Position numbers and translations under genes: made by a program. From Cercospora beticola (taxonomy: Eukaryota; Ascomycota; Dothideomycetes; Mycosphaerellales; Mycosphaerellaceae), in assembly GCF_033473495.1 (NCBI RefSeq), contig NC_088938.1, positions 3,348,001 through 3,412,000 of the forward strand: 64,000 nucleotides of DNA. Direction: 5' to 3'. Positions 1 through 10,994 of this stretch are shown here, piece by piece. How positions within the stretch are numbered: position 1 is the stretch's first letter; every line of letters starts with the position of its first letter. The notes beneath the pieces were generated by a model, which did no database searches, was not told where the DNA came from, and saw nothing but the letters and a program-made list of their open reading frames with translations.

Positions 1-87
1 CGGCCAACAGTCGCACATCTTGGCCCGCGCACTGAGCACGACGCATTACGCGTGTCGTCTGGGCGCAAGCCTCGCGCGGATAGCATA

Positions 88-3015
88 ATGGACGACTCAC
101 GCCTTGCGCCAGTCGGACGCAGCATCGCGGAGCAACATGATCGCGACAGAAGAGTTAAAGAAGCAAAGAGCATGACTCAGACGCTCTTGCGCCACGCCGA
201 GCGACAAGGCACAACACCTCCGCCATATGAGTTTCTGGAGTTGATCGGAAAAGGAGCATTCGGTCGCGTCTTCAAATGCTTAGACAAGCAGACAAACAAC
301 CTTGTGGCGGTGAAGATAATCAGTATTGATGAGTCCGATTGGTCAAACTCCATGAATGGCGATCCTACACAGACCATTAGCGAATTCAAGAAGGAGGTCA
401 GCACTCTGCGGCAGTTGAAGGACAACAATGCTAAGAACGTCAATGTCATTCACGATGCTTTCGACTGGCACTCACAACTCTGGATAGTATCCGATTACTG
501 TACTGGTGGCAGTGTGCGAACGCTGATGCGGCCCTTTGAGAAGAATGGCAAGCCCATTGGTCTGCCCGAACATTACATCATCCCCATTGCTCGGGAGCTT
601 GCTATTGGCATCAAGTCAATGCACGAGCTGCAAATCATACATCGCGATATCAAGTGCGCAAACGTCTATATTACTGAGACCGGAGATATCCAGCTCGGAG
701 ATTTTGGCATCGTAGGAGTCATCGATCACGACAATCAGAAACGCAGGACGGTGATAGGAACGCCGCACTGGATGCCCCATGAGTTGGTCGGACGTTTGGA
801 ACATGGGAGTATAGATGAGAACGAGGAGGGCTATGGCGCCGAGATCGATGTCTGGTCTTACGGCGTCACGATTTATGAGATGGCTACTGGTTCACCACCT
901 TACGCTACCACCGCACTTCACTTTCTGCCTGAAATGATCAAGAAAGCACCTCCACGCCTCGAAGGGGATGACTACTCGCCAGAGCTGCGTGACTTCGTTG
1001 CATTCTGCCTGAACACGGACAAGGAGGCTCGTCCGAGCGCAGCGGCATTGCTGAATCATCCGTACATCAGAGATACCAGCAGGATCTATCCTACGCGCAA
1101 TCTAGTCAGACTGATCGAGAGATTCAAGATCTGGGAGCATGGTGGAGGCTCCCGTGCTTCCTTGTGGATGGGGGCTCCGTCTGACTCTCATGCTTCTCGT
1201 CGCGGTGACGATGGCCAGGAAGAGGAAGAGGATGATCTTGAGGACTGGAACTTCAGCACCTCTGAAAACTTCGATCAAGAATTAGGACGACGTCTCAGTC
1301 AATTGCCGCCTGGAGCCATGTTTGATGATTGGAACTTTGACACTCCGACCGGTTCGAGTCTACCGCCTTTGCAGACTAAGAACCTCACAGTGGCCGAGCG
1401 CATCAAGCAAGAGCACATTGAGAAAGCGGCAAATCGTGGCGAGAGATTGCTCAATAAAGTCTTTGACACGAATGATCCCGAGGGCTACCAGCTCGAGAAG
1501 CCTCCCGAGGAGCCGATGCCCCCCATGCCGCCTCCATCCGACCTGCCATTACGAGCGTATGAACAGAGTACCAACAGCAGAGAGAGTGTTCTAGTGATGG
1601 TGGACCTAGACGAAGCTGTGACACCAGGCACCACATCTCTGGATCTGCGGATGGCGGCTATCAATGAGGACACCATCAGGCCTGCAGCTCGAAAGCTGCG
1701 GCATGATGACGATGATGAAGAAGACAGATACCAGTACGGTCAGCACGACGATGACGAGCGGCGCAAAACCATGGAGTGGAACTTTGCGACCGCTATGCCA
1801 CGCAAACAACGTGATACGAGGGACTGGAAGTTCGAAACAGCCGAGCCTATTCATCCAGCCATGCGCGCGCAGACCACAAAGGCAAGACCAGAGACCATGG
1901 CGTGGTCGTTTGCGAATGCAGGACCGGCAGCTGTCGATGATGGCGAGGACATCGTCACAGCTAGTAGCGACAGCGCACTGGAGCCAGGCTTTCGTCCGCA
2001 GCTGATGCACTCGGCGACCGAGCCGCTGGGCCATATGAGAGGACTCTCGAGCGGCTTTGAATTCGGCCCAGACAGAGACTCGGTCACATCATTGATCGAT
2101 CTTGACGCAGGCTTGGCAGAGCGAGTGCGTGTAGGCAATGAGATCAATCGGCCAGGCACTGCGAGCTCGCACATGACAGATGCCACTTCTGGGAATCCAT
2201 TCGATCTGGAGGAAGATGGCGCTCAAAAGGACGCCGACCGAAGCCGATTCTCATACCACAAGCCATACTCTTCGGAAGGCGGCGGCATCAAGAGACTAAG
2301 CCACAAGACAATGCCGATGCACGCCCGCGGTGCCAGTCTATCCAGTACTGAGCCCGACCTGGAACCCACGCTGGAGCCCGCGTTGGCCACAGCAGGCACG
2401 TACGAAAGTCCCGCCGCCGCAGCAAATCCGCATCATCTCAGCTTCAGTACACTCGAGCAAGGACTCGGTCTAACACCCGTAGAAAGCGACGACAACCAAT
2501 GGCCCAGCTTCGGTAGCTATGAGACATTAGAAAGCAGCCCGCAATACATCCCCACACCCAACGAGGATCGGAACCTCCCACGCCTTGGCGACAGTCTCAT
2601 GATCGACCACAGACTACGCACACACGCCGCCAGCATGTCCTCGCGCTCTCGCGAACCCAGCAACGAACCACCGGGACCCGAAATCGATTTTCCCAATCTT
2701 CAACCACCTCATCCGGACGCTTTGTCTGAATTGGTGGACGATTCGTTGCTTGAGAATGAATTGGGGCGGTTATTGAATGATTGCTCGTGGGCTTTGACGA
2801 GTGTTTCCAAGGCTTTGCATCAGCATGCTAGTATTGAAGCTGATGTTGATGATGAGATTAGTTCGGAAATTGATAGTGGGTTTAACAGTAGTCAGCAGCA
2901 GGATACGGAGGATGAAGAGCATGATTTTTTGACGGCGAGGAGGAGGCCGAGGAGGGAGGAGCAACAGACGAGGGTTTCGCCGCATTTGCCTAGTTCGGGG
3001 AGTTTTCAGCAGTGA
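88..3015 (+). CDS. Ste20/GCK-family serine/threonine kinase (Kic1/Nak1/MST3-like)
   Basis: The kinase domain spans about residues 47-330 counted from the ATG at 88. It has the glycine loop GKGAFGRV, VAVK lysine, HRDIKCAN catalytic loop, DFG, and GTPHWMPHE in place of the usual GTPxWMAPE. This pattern is typical of STE20-type germinal-centre kinases acting in polarity and septation (RAM/MOR-type signalling). The roughly 640-residue tail is acidic and low in complexity. It carries five short tryptophan motifs (DWNFST, DWNFDT, EWNFAT, DWKFET, AWSFAN), a feature I associate with fungal Kic1/Nak1-like kinases. ATG 88 has A at -3. The frame stays open back to base 1 with no earlier ATG, so an upstream exon or start outside the window is possible. 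No intron is seen. The kinase call is firm; the subfamily is inferred. Confidence 0.85.
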   Translation: MDDSRLAPVGRSIAEQHDRDRRVKEAKSMTQTLLRHAERQGTTPPPYEFLELIGKGAFGRVFKCLDKQTNNLVAVKIISIDESDWSNSMNGDPTQTISEFKKEVSTLRQLKDNNAKNVNVIHDAFDWHSQLWIVSDYCTGGSVRTLMRPFEKNGKPIGLPEHYIIPIARELAIGIKSMHELQIIHRDIKCANVYITETGDIQLGDFGIVGVIDHDNQKRRTVIGTPHWMPHELVGRLEHGSIDENEEGYGAEIDVWSYGVTIYEMATGSPPYATTALHFLPEMIKKAPPRLEGDDYSPELRDFVAFCLNTDKEARPSAAALLNHPYIRDTSRIYPTRNLVRLIERFKIWEHGGGSRASLWMGAPSDSHASRRGDDGQEEEEDDLEDWNFSTSENFDQELGRRLSQLPPGAMFDDWNFDTPTGSSLPPLQTKNLTVAERIKQEHIEKAANRGERLLNKVFDTNDPEGYQLEKPPEEPMPPMPPPSDLPLRAYEQSTNSRESVLVMVDLDEAVTPGTTSLDLRMAAINEDTIRPAARKLRHDDDDEEDRYQYGQHDDDERRKTMEWNFATAMPRKQRDTRDWKFETAEPIHPAMRAQTTKARPETMAWSFANAGPAAVDDGEDIVTASSDSALEPGFRPQLMHSATEPLGHMRGLSSGFEFGPDRDSVTSLIDLDAGLAERVRVGNEINRPGTASSHMTDATSGNPFDLEEDGAQKDADRSRFSYHKPYSSEGGGIKRLSHKTMPMHARGASLSSTEPDLEPTLEPALATAGTYESPAAAANPHHLSFSTLEQGLGLTPVESDDNQWPSFGSYETLESSPQYIPTPNEDRNLPRLGDSLMIDHRLRTHAASMSSRSREPSNEPPGPEIDFPNLQPPHPDALSELVDDSLLENELGRLLNDCSWALTSVSKALHQHASIEADVDDEISSEIDSGFNSSQQQDTEDEEHDFLTARRRPRREEQQTRVSPHLPSSGSFQQ

Positions 3016-6000
3016 GTTGGTGGGTTGGAAGTGTGTCTTTGTGGAAAAGAGCGATGCATTGGTGGGATAGGGTATGGTAGCGGCATGGGTTGCCTCAGAA
3101 GTCGAAAACGATTGTGATGATTGAGGCATGAAAATCAACGTCCAAGTCAGCGAACAACATCATACTTCCAACTCGGGTTGTCGTCTCAGAGCTCTATACG
3201 GAATTGTGATGATACTTTCAAAGCTTTCGCTTGTTTGTGGTGCGTACGGTCCACTTAACTTCACGAATGGGCAGACCATCACGATGGAAGACGATGAAGC
3301 CTTCTTGAATCTTGACCCGAACAAATGCACTCACCTTCAACTCTCAGCAGTCACTCTTCGCCTCGCCTCTCCGATCACATCTACTCTCCGAATCTCGAGC
3401 GAGCGCTTAGAGGATCGTACATGGGTGTCATACCGTACGCACGGAAAACCAGAGGCGCGACTTCGGGTCACGTCGGCGGAGGACCAGGATGCAATGCCTT
3501 TCGCGAAAGCCCTGCCAAGACTTTCCGCGTGGCAGATGTGATGAATGTTCTTGTTCGAAATTCGAATGTGATGTCCAGCTTGGACTTTTTTTTTACGCTT
3601 TCGTGTGACGGGTAGGGTTGTTTTCCAAATCATTCGGGTTCGTTTCTTGCCGTGTAGGACCGGTATTCCGGTATTGGTCCCAATGAGGATGTAGTCACTG
3701 TGCAGTGGCCAGAACATTTGCTGCTGAGGCATGACAAGGTGTCTGCGGAGGTGATGTTCTTGTCGTGGTTTGCCACATGAGATGTTGTTGTTCCATGAGT
3801 CGTGGACCGAGGTTGTGAACATAAGCCTAGAATTGTTCATCTTTGAATGTGTGGACAATTCAATGTTTGCCACAGAGCTGTGATTCATGAGTAGTAGTTA
3901 CCGGCTAACGCCGAATGTGTGTGTGGTGCCAGTCAGTTACGCACATTGATGCCTGAGCCCATCTCTGAATGCTCCAGAATGGACGCAGCACCAAAGGAAA
4001 AGGAAGTGGATACATGCTGTGTCTGGAGTCATGTGCTGCAGCTTGAATTCACAAACGCGTGGCGAGGGAACCCAACCTCGCGGAAACAACTCCAATACCG
4101 TGATTTGAATTCTTCCAACACTGTTTGGAACATCAATTGACTTGCAAAGAGGACAGGTGCTCCATGTCGAGAGGGAAGTTCGGAGGCGTTCCCGGCGGGT
4201 AAACGTGCAGATACGTATCATGACCCCAAAAGATTCCAGCAACCTAGAGAGGGTCTTGCACAGGATTACCCGCCGTTGATCAACTCCTCTTCAACATCTC
4301 GGCTTCTGAATTGTAGGGTCCCGGCATTGCGATATTGCGGTGTGCCAGTGGCAGTTTTCAAACGTCGAGTCCTGGTAGTGTTTGCAGCTCAAAGCTGGCT
4401 CAATTCAAAGCGATGAGGTCTCATTGACAATCGGCGTCGGGAAGGTGATCGCGCAGACTAAGTCATCGGTGGTTTTCGGCGCATACCGAGCCACGGACAC
4501 AATCGGCCTATGAGCAGGTGTTCCGGGTACGTATCTGACGTCCGGTCCAGGAGATTAGGCGTTTCTGACAGCAGGATTCTGCGGAGTGCAGCGTTTGACT
4601 CTCGAACGCCATAGCTGTGCCTTACCTTGGGTCGCACAAATGCCTATGGTTACACGGGATCCGTAAGTGTGTAGTCGTATGCTATTGTTAGCTGAATTCG
4701 GCCACTATGGTGAGTAGCCATGTCGCTTCATTTTACTCAATGCTGCTACGCCCATTCTCCTCAATGCGGTCAGATGACCGCATCTGCTCTGACGGAGGAA
4801 GTGATGAGATCAGTGTTCATTTCGCTAGCACGTGGTCCGAACAAGGCCGCGCAAGATGTCTTCGGCAACGCATTGATCCATGAGGCTCTTGATGTGAGAA
4901 CGATCCATGCATAAGTCTGATAGAGCAATGATGTTCTTCGCCTTGTGCTTGAGGGCACGTGACGTGTCGCACCATCAGAGGCCAGTGAACCTAACAGCCG
5001 CGGTGGATGTGTTTAGAGCCCCTGATCTCCGCAGGATGGCGAACCGTCCACACAAGGGCCTGCTTCAGAATGGTGGCGTCGTGGATTTGTGCGCCGTTCT
5101 GGCAGTTGTTTTGCTCGAGGTCCATGCGCGGATATTTTGGTGCTGTTGGCGACACTTTGACCAAGCCACCTCCCACAGTTTGCTGCAGGTGACAATTCGT
5201 CGACCACTGAGGGTGACGGCTACGATCGTCGATCGAGTACAGCACATCTGCGAGGAAGGCCATCCGTTATACCATCCTCTGGTGTCGAGAAATGCTGGAC
5301 CGCTGTTCAGTGGTCTCGAAGCGCAATGCGTGAAGCGGCCATCCGGGTGCTTGACACTCGATGGTGCAGTGCACATCGCGAGCACGTGTTGTTGATCGGT
5401 TCTGGAAGAGGTGGCAGCCATCCCACGTCGGGCAACGATATGACGACGTTCGCTCGCCAGCAGTCAGGATTGAGGCAGTGCCCCAGGCCACCCGAGTCAA
5501 GCATTCGCGATTGTGTCGAACGCCAAACCCGATAAAGCGCACAAGGTTTCCGGGAGAGCTTCGTGAGAGCCGTCGCTCGGCTGGCGTGCATGCACGGGCC
5601 ACGAATCCCATCATTTCATCTGCAGGCACCGTCAGCAGCGAGCCGAAACAACAGCGCAAGAGCCGCGGTGGGGAGCGCAGCGCAGCGGAGCGGAGGACGC
5701 GTCCAGTGGCGTCGCAGTACAGTCCGCTGCTGGCCGTGCACCTGCTGCCGGTGCTGGTCGACAGGCTGGCAAACGCGCATTTGTGGCCGTCAAGCGAGTT
5801 CGCCAACGCACGAATTGGTGGAGAGAGGAACAGTAAGCGTTGGGAGCCAGAGATGCAGCGTCGCATCAGGCAGTCACAGCGCCAATCTCTTTTGTGCGAT
5901 TAAGGTTCAGACTACTTCTAAGCATAACGTCGTGGCTGACCCAACTCAGAGTGGTCGCTCTGGGGAGTGGTCTTGGCCATCGGATAGGCAATGCCGAAGG

Positions 6001-7938
6001 AATCGAGCTTAAGTCGGTGGCGGATGCCTCTGGCACACTTTGCTGAAGCCAGCAGCGCCGCGATAGGTGCTTGGTGAAGCCATAGTGAAGGTGGCGCGCT
6101 AGGCCGAGCGACAGTTTGGGAAGGTCGAAAGACGAGAAAGACCGAGGCGAGGGAGCAGCAGGCGGAGATGGTGGATGGATGCCTCGTTGTTGCGGTCACT
6201 CGTGCCTGTGCAATTGGCGAGCAAGCACGAACGCACGCTGCATGCACGAGTAGGAAGTGTGCTGGTGAGTGCAAGTGTAAATGGTCCGTGGAAGCGATTG
6301 GAGGAGATTTCGCTAGCGGCGTCGACTTTCAACCTGGGCCGAGCGCACCCAAAGGCTCCACCGCGCACCGGTACTGCTGCTGCTGTGTGTGTGCGCGGAA
6401 GGGGAGCAAGCGGAGTCACAACCGACCACTCCGACGACAAGGCGCGACAAGATTGCAGCCGTTGCGGCAAAACAGCAGGGCAGGGCAGGGCGGTGGCAGT
6501 GGTGTCGCTCGTTCGGCTGTGGTCGACACCGTTGTGCGCTATCATTTGCAGCGCGCGAAATGAACATGCAAGACATCACCCGGTGGGAGAAAGAATACAG
6601 AGAGTCTGATGGGGGCCGAGCTTGGAAGACGTCGTCGTGCGTGACGGTGTGAGCATACCAGACAGCAAGCAGCACGATAGTGATGAGGGGGCGCCATTCA
6701 AGCCAGCAGGAATATTCCCGGCGGCGCTGCTTAATTATTGCGTACAGCAGCAGCAACAGCAGCAGGAGGAGGAGATCTGGTGGCTCGGGTGTGAGCAAGC
6801 CGTCGCTATTGGCGCCTCTTGCACACGCTAGCTGGCGTAGTTCGGGTCAAGCGATGAGATGGCGTGGAGGGGAATGCAGTGGTGCTGGTGCTGGCTATGC
6901 TCGCATCGCGCCTCCCTCGTCCAGTATCATCATCACGAGCAGGAGGTCATCATCTACGGCCTCGTACAACGCATCTGGAGTGGTTCGTGTCCTGAATCGT
7001 AGCGCACAGGCGGGCCAGCATAGACCAGCATCGACCAGGGAGAACACAGCACGGGCGGAGATGCGCATCGCATCCCTGCACTCATGACGAAGACCCTCTG
7101 CGCTAAGCTCAGCCGCTAGACAGGGATGGCGTCGATGTGCCCAGAGATGCCGACGGGCTTCAGCACTTCCCCCACCCACACTACTCACCACAATCTTGTT
7201 GCGTGCGTCGCAGCAGGGTCACTGCTCGAGGCAGGGGACCTTTGCGCCGGGTGGCTTGCTCCTCCACTGATATCATCCGTGTGAAAGGGAGCCGCTACGC
7301 TGGCCAACGTCGCTACATAACCACTGCGACACCTCGCATCGCCCTCTTCGTCCATGATCAGCATCCCTCAGCTCCACTAAACATCACTGCCATACAAGCT
7401 CACACCTTACGCTACTTCGGGCTGCAAGAAACCACGCCTCCCTGGCAAAGATCAACACGACACTGCGCGCCCATCATTGCCCGACGCAGTCCTCGACCCT
7501 CATCATCGCGCCTGGCCGAAAGCGCGCCTGCATTGCCCTGCTGCACTCTGCCACAACTCGACCCTTCTGAAACACCTCCCGTCAACGACAACGGGCCAAG
7601 GACCGGCGCTCTAGTTGCATAGGGGTCCCACCGCTTCCCATTGACGGACTGCCTTTTGGACGTGCCTCCCCAAGTACCACTCGGTCCTCACCGATCGGCG
7701 CTCTTATTTACCTTGAGCATTCGGCTACTCGACCACACACTTTCGGCCACTCCCAGCCTCGAGGAACGCAGCACTTAAGCACGCTGATCCCGCACATCCT
7801 CCGTGACCGATCGCCTCTCCACGTTTCTGAAGCTCGTCTTACACAAGTTGATCGCTGCACACGCTAATACCGGTGTTTCAACGTCGACAACTTCACTCCT
7901 CTTGTATCACTACGCCATCACCACTGCACATCATCAGC
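3016..7938. other. Gene-poor stretch, about 4.9 kb
   Basis: Several open frames of 90-200 codons occur on both strands (for example around 3.1-3.9 kb and 5.0-6.8 kb). They overlap each other, have no recognisable domain, and no single frame shows a convincing intron pattern. The last 1-2 kb before 7939 is rich in short pyrimidine runs and is probably promoter and 5' leader of the FlbC-like gene. I see no tRNA or transposon here. Confidence 0.5.
6745..6774 (+). repeat. CAG/GAG trinucleotide run
   Basis: An imperfect run of CAG units passes into GAG units in the gene-poor upstream region of the FlbC-like gene. It is simple sequence with no other significance I can see. Confidence 0.7.
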
Positions 7939-9105
7939 ATGGCTATGGCCGTTGATTCTCGCCAGCAACACCCATTCAGCAGCATGGGTTACGACAACAT
8001 GAGGTATCCTCCTCAGGCGGCGCCGCAGTTCACGAATCCCTGGGTGTCTGCGCCGGCTTCCAATCAGAGTCACCTGTACGCGACGTCGATGCCTCAGACT
8101 ACTGTCGGCGGAGACTCGCGATATGACCAGACACCCTCGGTTTCAGCTGCCTACGCCGGAGGCCTCACTGCTGGCCCCATTGCACAAGGTATTCACCCCC
8201 AGTTGGACCCGGAGCTCTTCCAGGAGACAAGCTTACCAGTCGCCGAAGATATGAGCGCTCCCAGGCCGTATGGTGCACCGTACACGTCTGCTCCCAACCC
8301 GCAATCCACATATGCGCCTACATCAGCGCCCCAGTACGCAACCGCGTATGGATACGACAGGCGCTCGTCGCACCCGTCAGTAGCTTCCAGCATCTTTCTC
8401 GGAGAGCCGATCGAGGCCCAGAGATATCGCCAAAGTTCGTTAATTGACTTCAACACCAGACTGAACCACGCTTCCGAAGCAGAGCGACAAAGCTTCAGTG
8501 ATGCCCTTGACGCAAGCCGCGGCATGGTTGCCATGAGCCAGTCAGATATCACTCCACGAAATATCTACGGATCTACCAGCAACAGCCGCTCGTCGACAGA
8601 CTCGTATGGGTTCCCATCTGGGCACTCATCGCACTCTTCGATCTCTTCCGCCAGCACGTATCCAACCTACTACAACAGCTCTGTGAGCGAAGCATCCGTT
8701 GGCGATTACAGCTCCGCTAGCGAATCCGTCGATCTCTCGCACTCGCGAACTCTTCCCCGACCACAAGGGCTGTCAGGCATGCCACCTGCGCCGCAATCCA
8801 TGATGGGTCAATTCAGCTCCAAGGTGTCTTCCAGCTCGCAGAAGAAGCACAAGTGCAAGATTTGCGACAAGCGATTCACACGACCAAGCTCTCTTCAAAC
8901 ACATATGTACAGCCACACAGGCGAGAAGCGTAAGCAGATCCAGGTGCCTTTTTCATGCACTCTTGACTAACTCCTCTCAGCGTTTGCATGCGACGTCGAA
9001 GGATGTGGACGTCACTTCTCCGTCGTCTCCAACTTGAGGAGACATCGCAAGGTCCACAAGGGTGAGGGCCAAGAACACAATTCGCCAGACGAAGACGAAG
9101 AATAG
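7939..9105 (+). CDS. flbC: C2H2 zinc-finger transcription factor, FlbC-like
   Basis: Two exons, 7939..8929 and 8981..9105, encode 371 residues. The 51-bp intron (GTAAGC to CTCAG) is phase 1. Removing it restores the inter-finger linker HTGEKPF, which is strong support for the model. Finger 1 (C-x2-C-x12-H-x3-H, RFTRPSSLQTHMYSH) and finger 2 (C-x4-C-x12-H-x3-H, GRHFSVVSNLRRHRKVH) lie at the extreme C-terminus, followed by an acidic tail. The rest is Ser/Pro/Gln/Tyr-rich and probably disordered. Length, C-terminal paired fingers and finger sequence match Aspergillus FlbC, an activator of conidiation (brlA pathway). The start ATGGCT at 7939 has A at -3; an open frame runs upstream without another ATG. 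Family is confident; orthology to FlbC is likely but not proven. Confidence 0.75.
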
Positions 9106-10994
9106 ACGACAAACGAACAGCTGTACAGAACCGCGACAGATGGCGACGAAACGGACACAGGCGCACACATTGATACTGGATTTTTAATTTTCGACGATTC
9201 ACTCGCTTTTTCAAACCTTGATACCCCAAGCTTCGGCGCGCGCGATCTGACGAGGAACATATTTTAACCCTCGAATTTTGGCAAGGCGTTTGGGCGTGCG
9301 AGTTCAACTTGTTTTTTGTAATGCTGCCAGGGAAGAATGGCATGCACGATGGACATATTGTTTTGGGAAAGGCTACCTGTATGAGTAGACCTTGGCGACG
9401 ACAGAAAGTGGCCGACCGTGGGATAGAGGGAATTGTGCCATTGTGTGCACATATGATGACTTGAACTACAGGGAATTTACCCAGAGACGAAGAGAGAGAA
9501 GGGGGCAAAAACGGTCCAAAGCTGCGGTCTTCAGAACAGTCGCTATCAGCGCGCGGAAAAACTCGCCATGTACATTACACTATTCGGCAGAGTAGAAGGG
9601 GCTGTACCAACAACACGCATTGTTCACACTTGCACTTGCACATGTTCATCTCATTTCTTTTCCTGTTCGTGCTCACATATCCTGGGAAGCTCAACAAACG
9701 GATCGTCTGTCGTTTTCCCTTTTCGTCCAAGCAAGCTGTGATCACGCCTACGCTTCTCTCGAAATTCGTTCCCGCCGAGGCTATTACAGCACAGTAAGCG
9801 CGCCGGCGTCGCAGGATGTGGGAGGAGAGTATGCTTTTCGCGCTAGGTGACGCCTCTGCCGGTGGTGATGGGCAAGCCACTGAGAAGCCTGAGAAGCCTT
9901 CCGATGGGATAGAGGCAGAGCTACGCACATAAGCGTAAGAGGCGTTGCAGATCTCCTTTTTGCCCTGCAGAGGAAGCGAGGCTGAGGTGTCCAATGATGG
10001 GAGCGGAGAGGGAGGAAGTGGAGAAGAAAGGCGATGTAACATCACTTTTCCTAATGGAGATGTTCCAGCTCTGCTGATGCGAGTGCGAAAGCTGCTGCTG
10101 CGCGCTGCGCTTCTTGTTCGAGGTCAAGCATGAGTCGGGTGGATGCGTACGGCGGTGTGAAAGGCTTTGGTGTGCTGCTTGACTACTGCGATCACCGTCC
10201 GTTCGTTCGTTCGTTCGGCGCTGAGCGATATTCTCACTCTCCATCGTGCATGCACTACGCTCTACGCACCAAGTAAACACCCATGCACCGCAGCACACGG
10301 ACATGACCGCCGCCGTCATGATGGCGAGACGCGTGCCACCAAACTGCCCACTTCCCACGTGAAGAAGGGCACGCACCGACATGGCTGCTGCGTGGTGCGT
10401 GCTACAGAGAGGCTCTTCTGCTGCTGCTGCTGCTTGACGACATTTCTCATTTTCGTGATACTGTGGGCGACGTCATGCGGCATGGGTCACGATGCAGGCG
10501 TGCGCTGTCGAGGGCAACCAACGAACATGGACATGGACATGGGCCTCTCGTGTTCCTGTCTGTCCAAGCAATCGCCCAGATATGGACCCTGAAGTGTAGT
10601 GTATGAGATACTGTGGAGGAAGTGACGATGTGGAAGGGACAAAGTCTGGATTTCGTGGCATGGGTACCTGCCATAACGCACAGCACACATCCTCAGGCAG
10701 TCACGCGCCACCCATCGAATTCTCTTTCCGCCATGCGAATTATTAGCTCCTGCGCTACACAACTACAACATCCATCAAAAGCATTGCGACATGTCGCGTC
10801 TTGGCAAATATTGAATATTGATACCGTGCGAACGCACACCAGTATTCGGAATTCCAGCCTTCCGCCGCCGCCACCACCATCAGCACTCTGCCACGGCACT
10901 TTCGCAAACGCCCATTCGAGACCGGCAAAACCGCATTGTACGAAACGAAGTACCAGGTCCAGAATGCCAATGCAAACGCCACACCACAGCAGAT
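9106..10994. other. Intergenic, about 1.9 kb, 3' of the FlbC-like gene
   Basis: No convincing gene. There are several overlapping short open frames, a (GTTC)4 tract at 10201-10216 and a CTG run near 10420-10435. It sits between convergent genes, so it probably holds two 3' UTRs and spacer. Confidence 0.5.

Noticed and set aside
52..87. GTG start for the kinase
   Set aside because: Nuclear fungal genes use ATG; the next in-frame ATG at 88 has a good context. An upstream exon remains possible.
3128..3888. Two opposing open frames after the kinase gene
   Set aside because: No recognisable motif, poor composition, mutually overlapping. The plus frame has a hydrophobic stretch but no convincing signal peptide or conserved feature.
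5267..5903. Overlapping open frames of 180-200 codons on both strands
   Set aside because: They overlap each other in a GC-rich stretch, are rich in Arg/Ser/Cys as random high-GC frames are, have no domain and no splice pattern.
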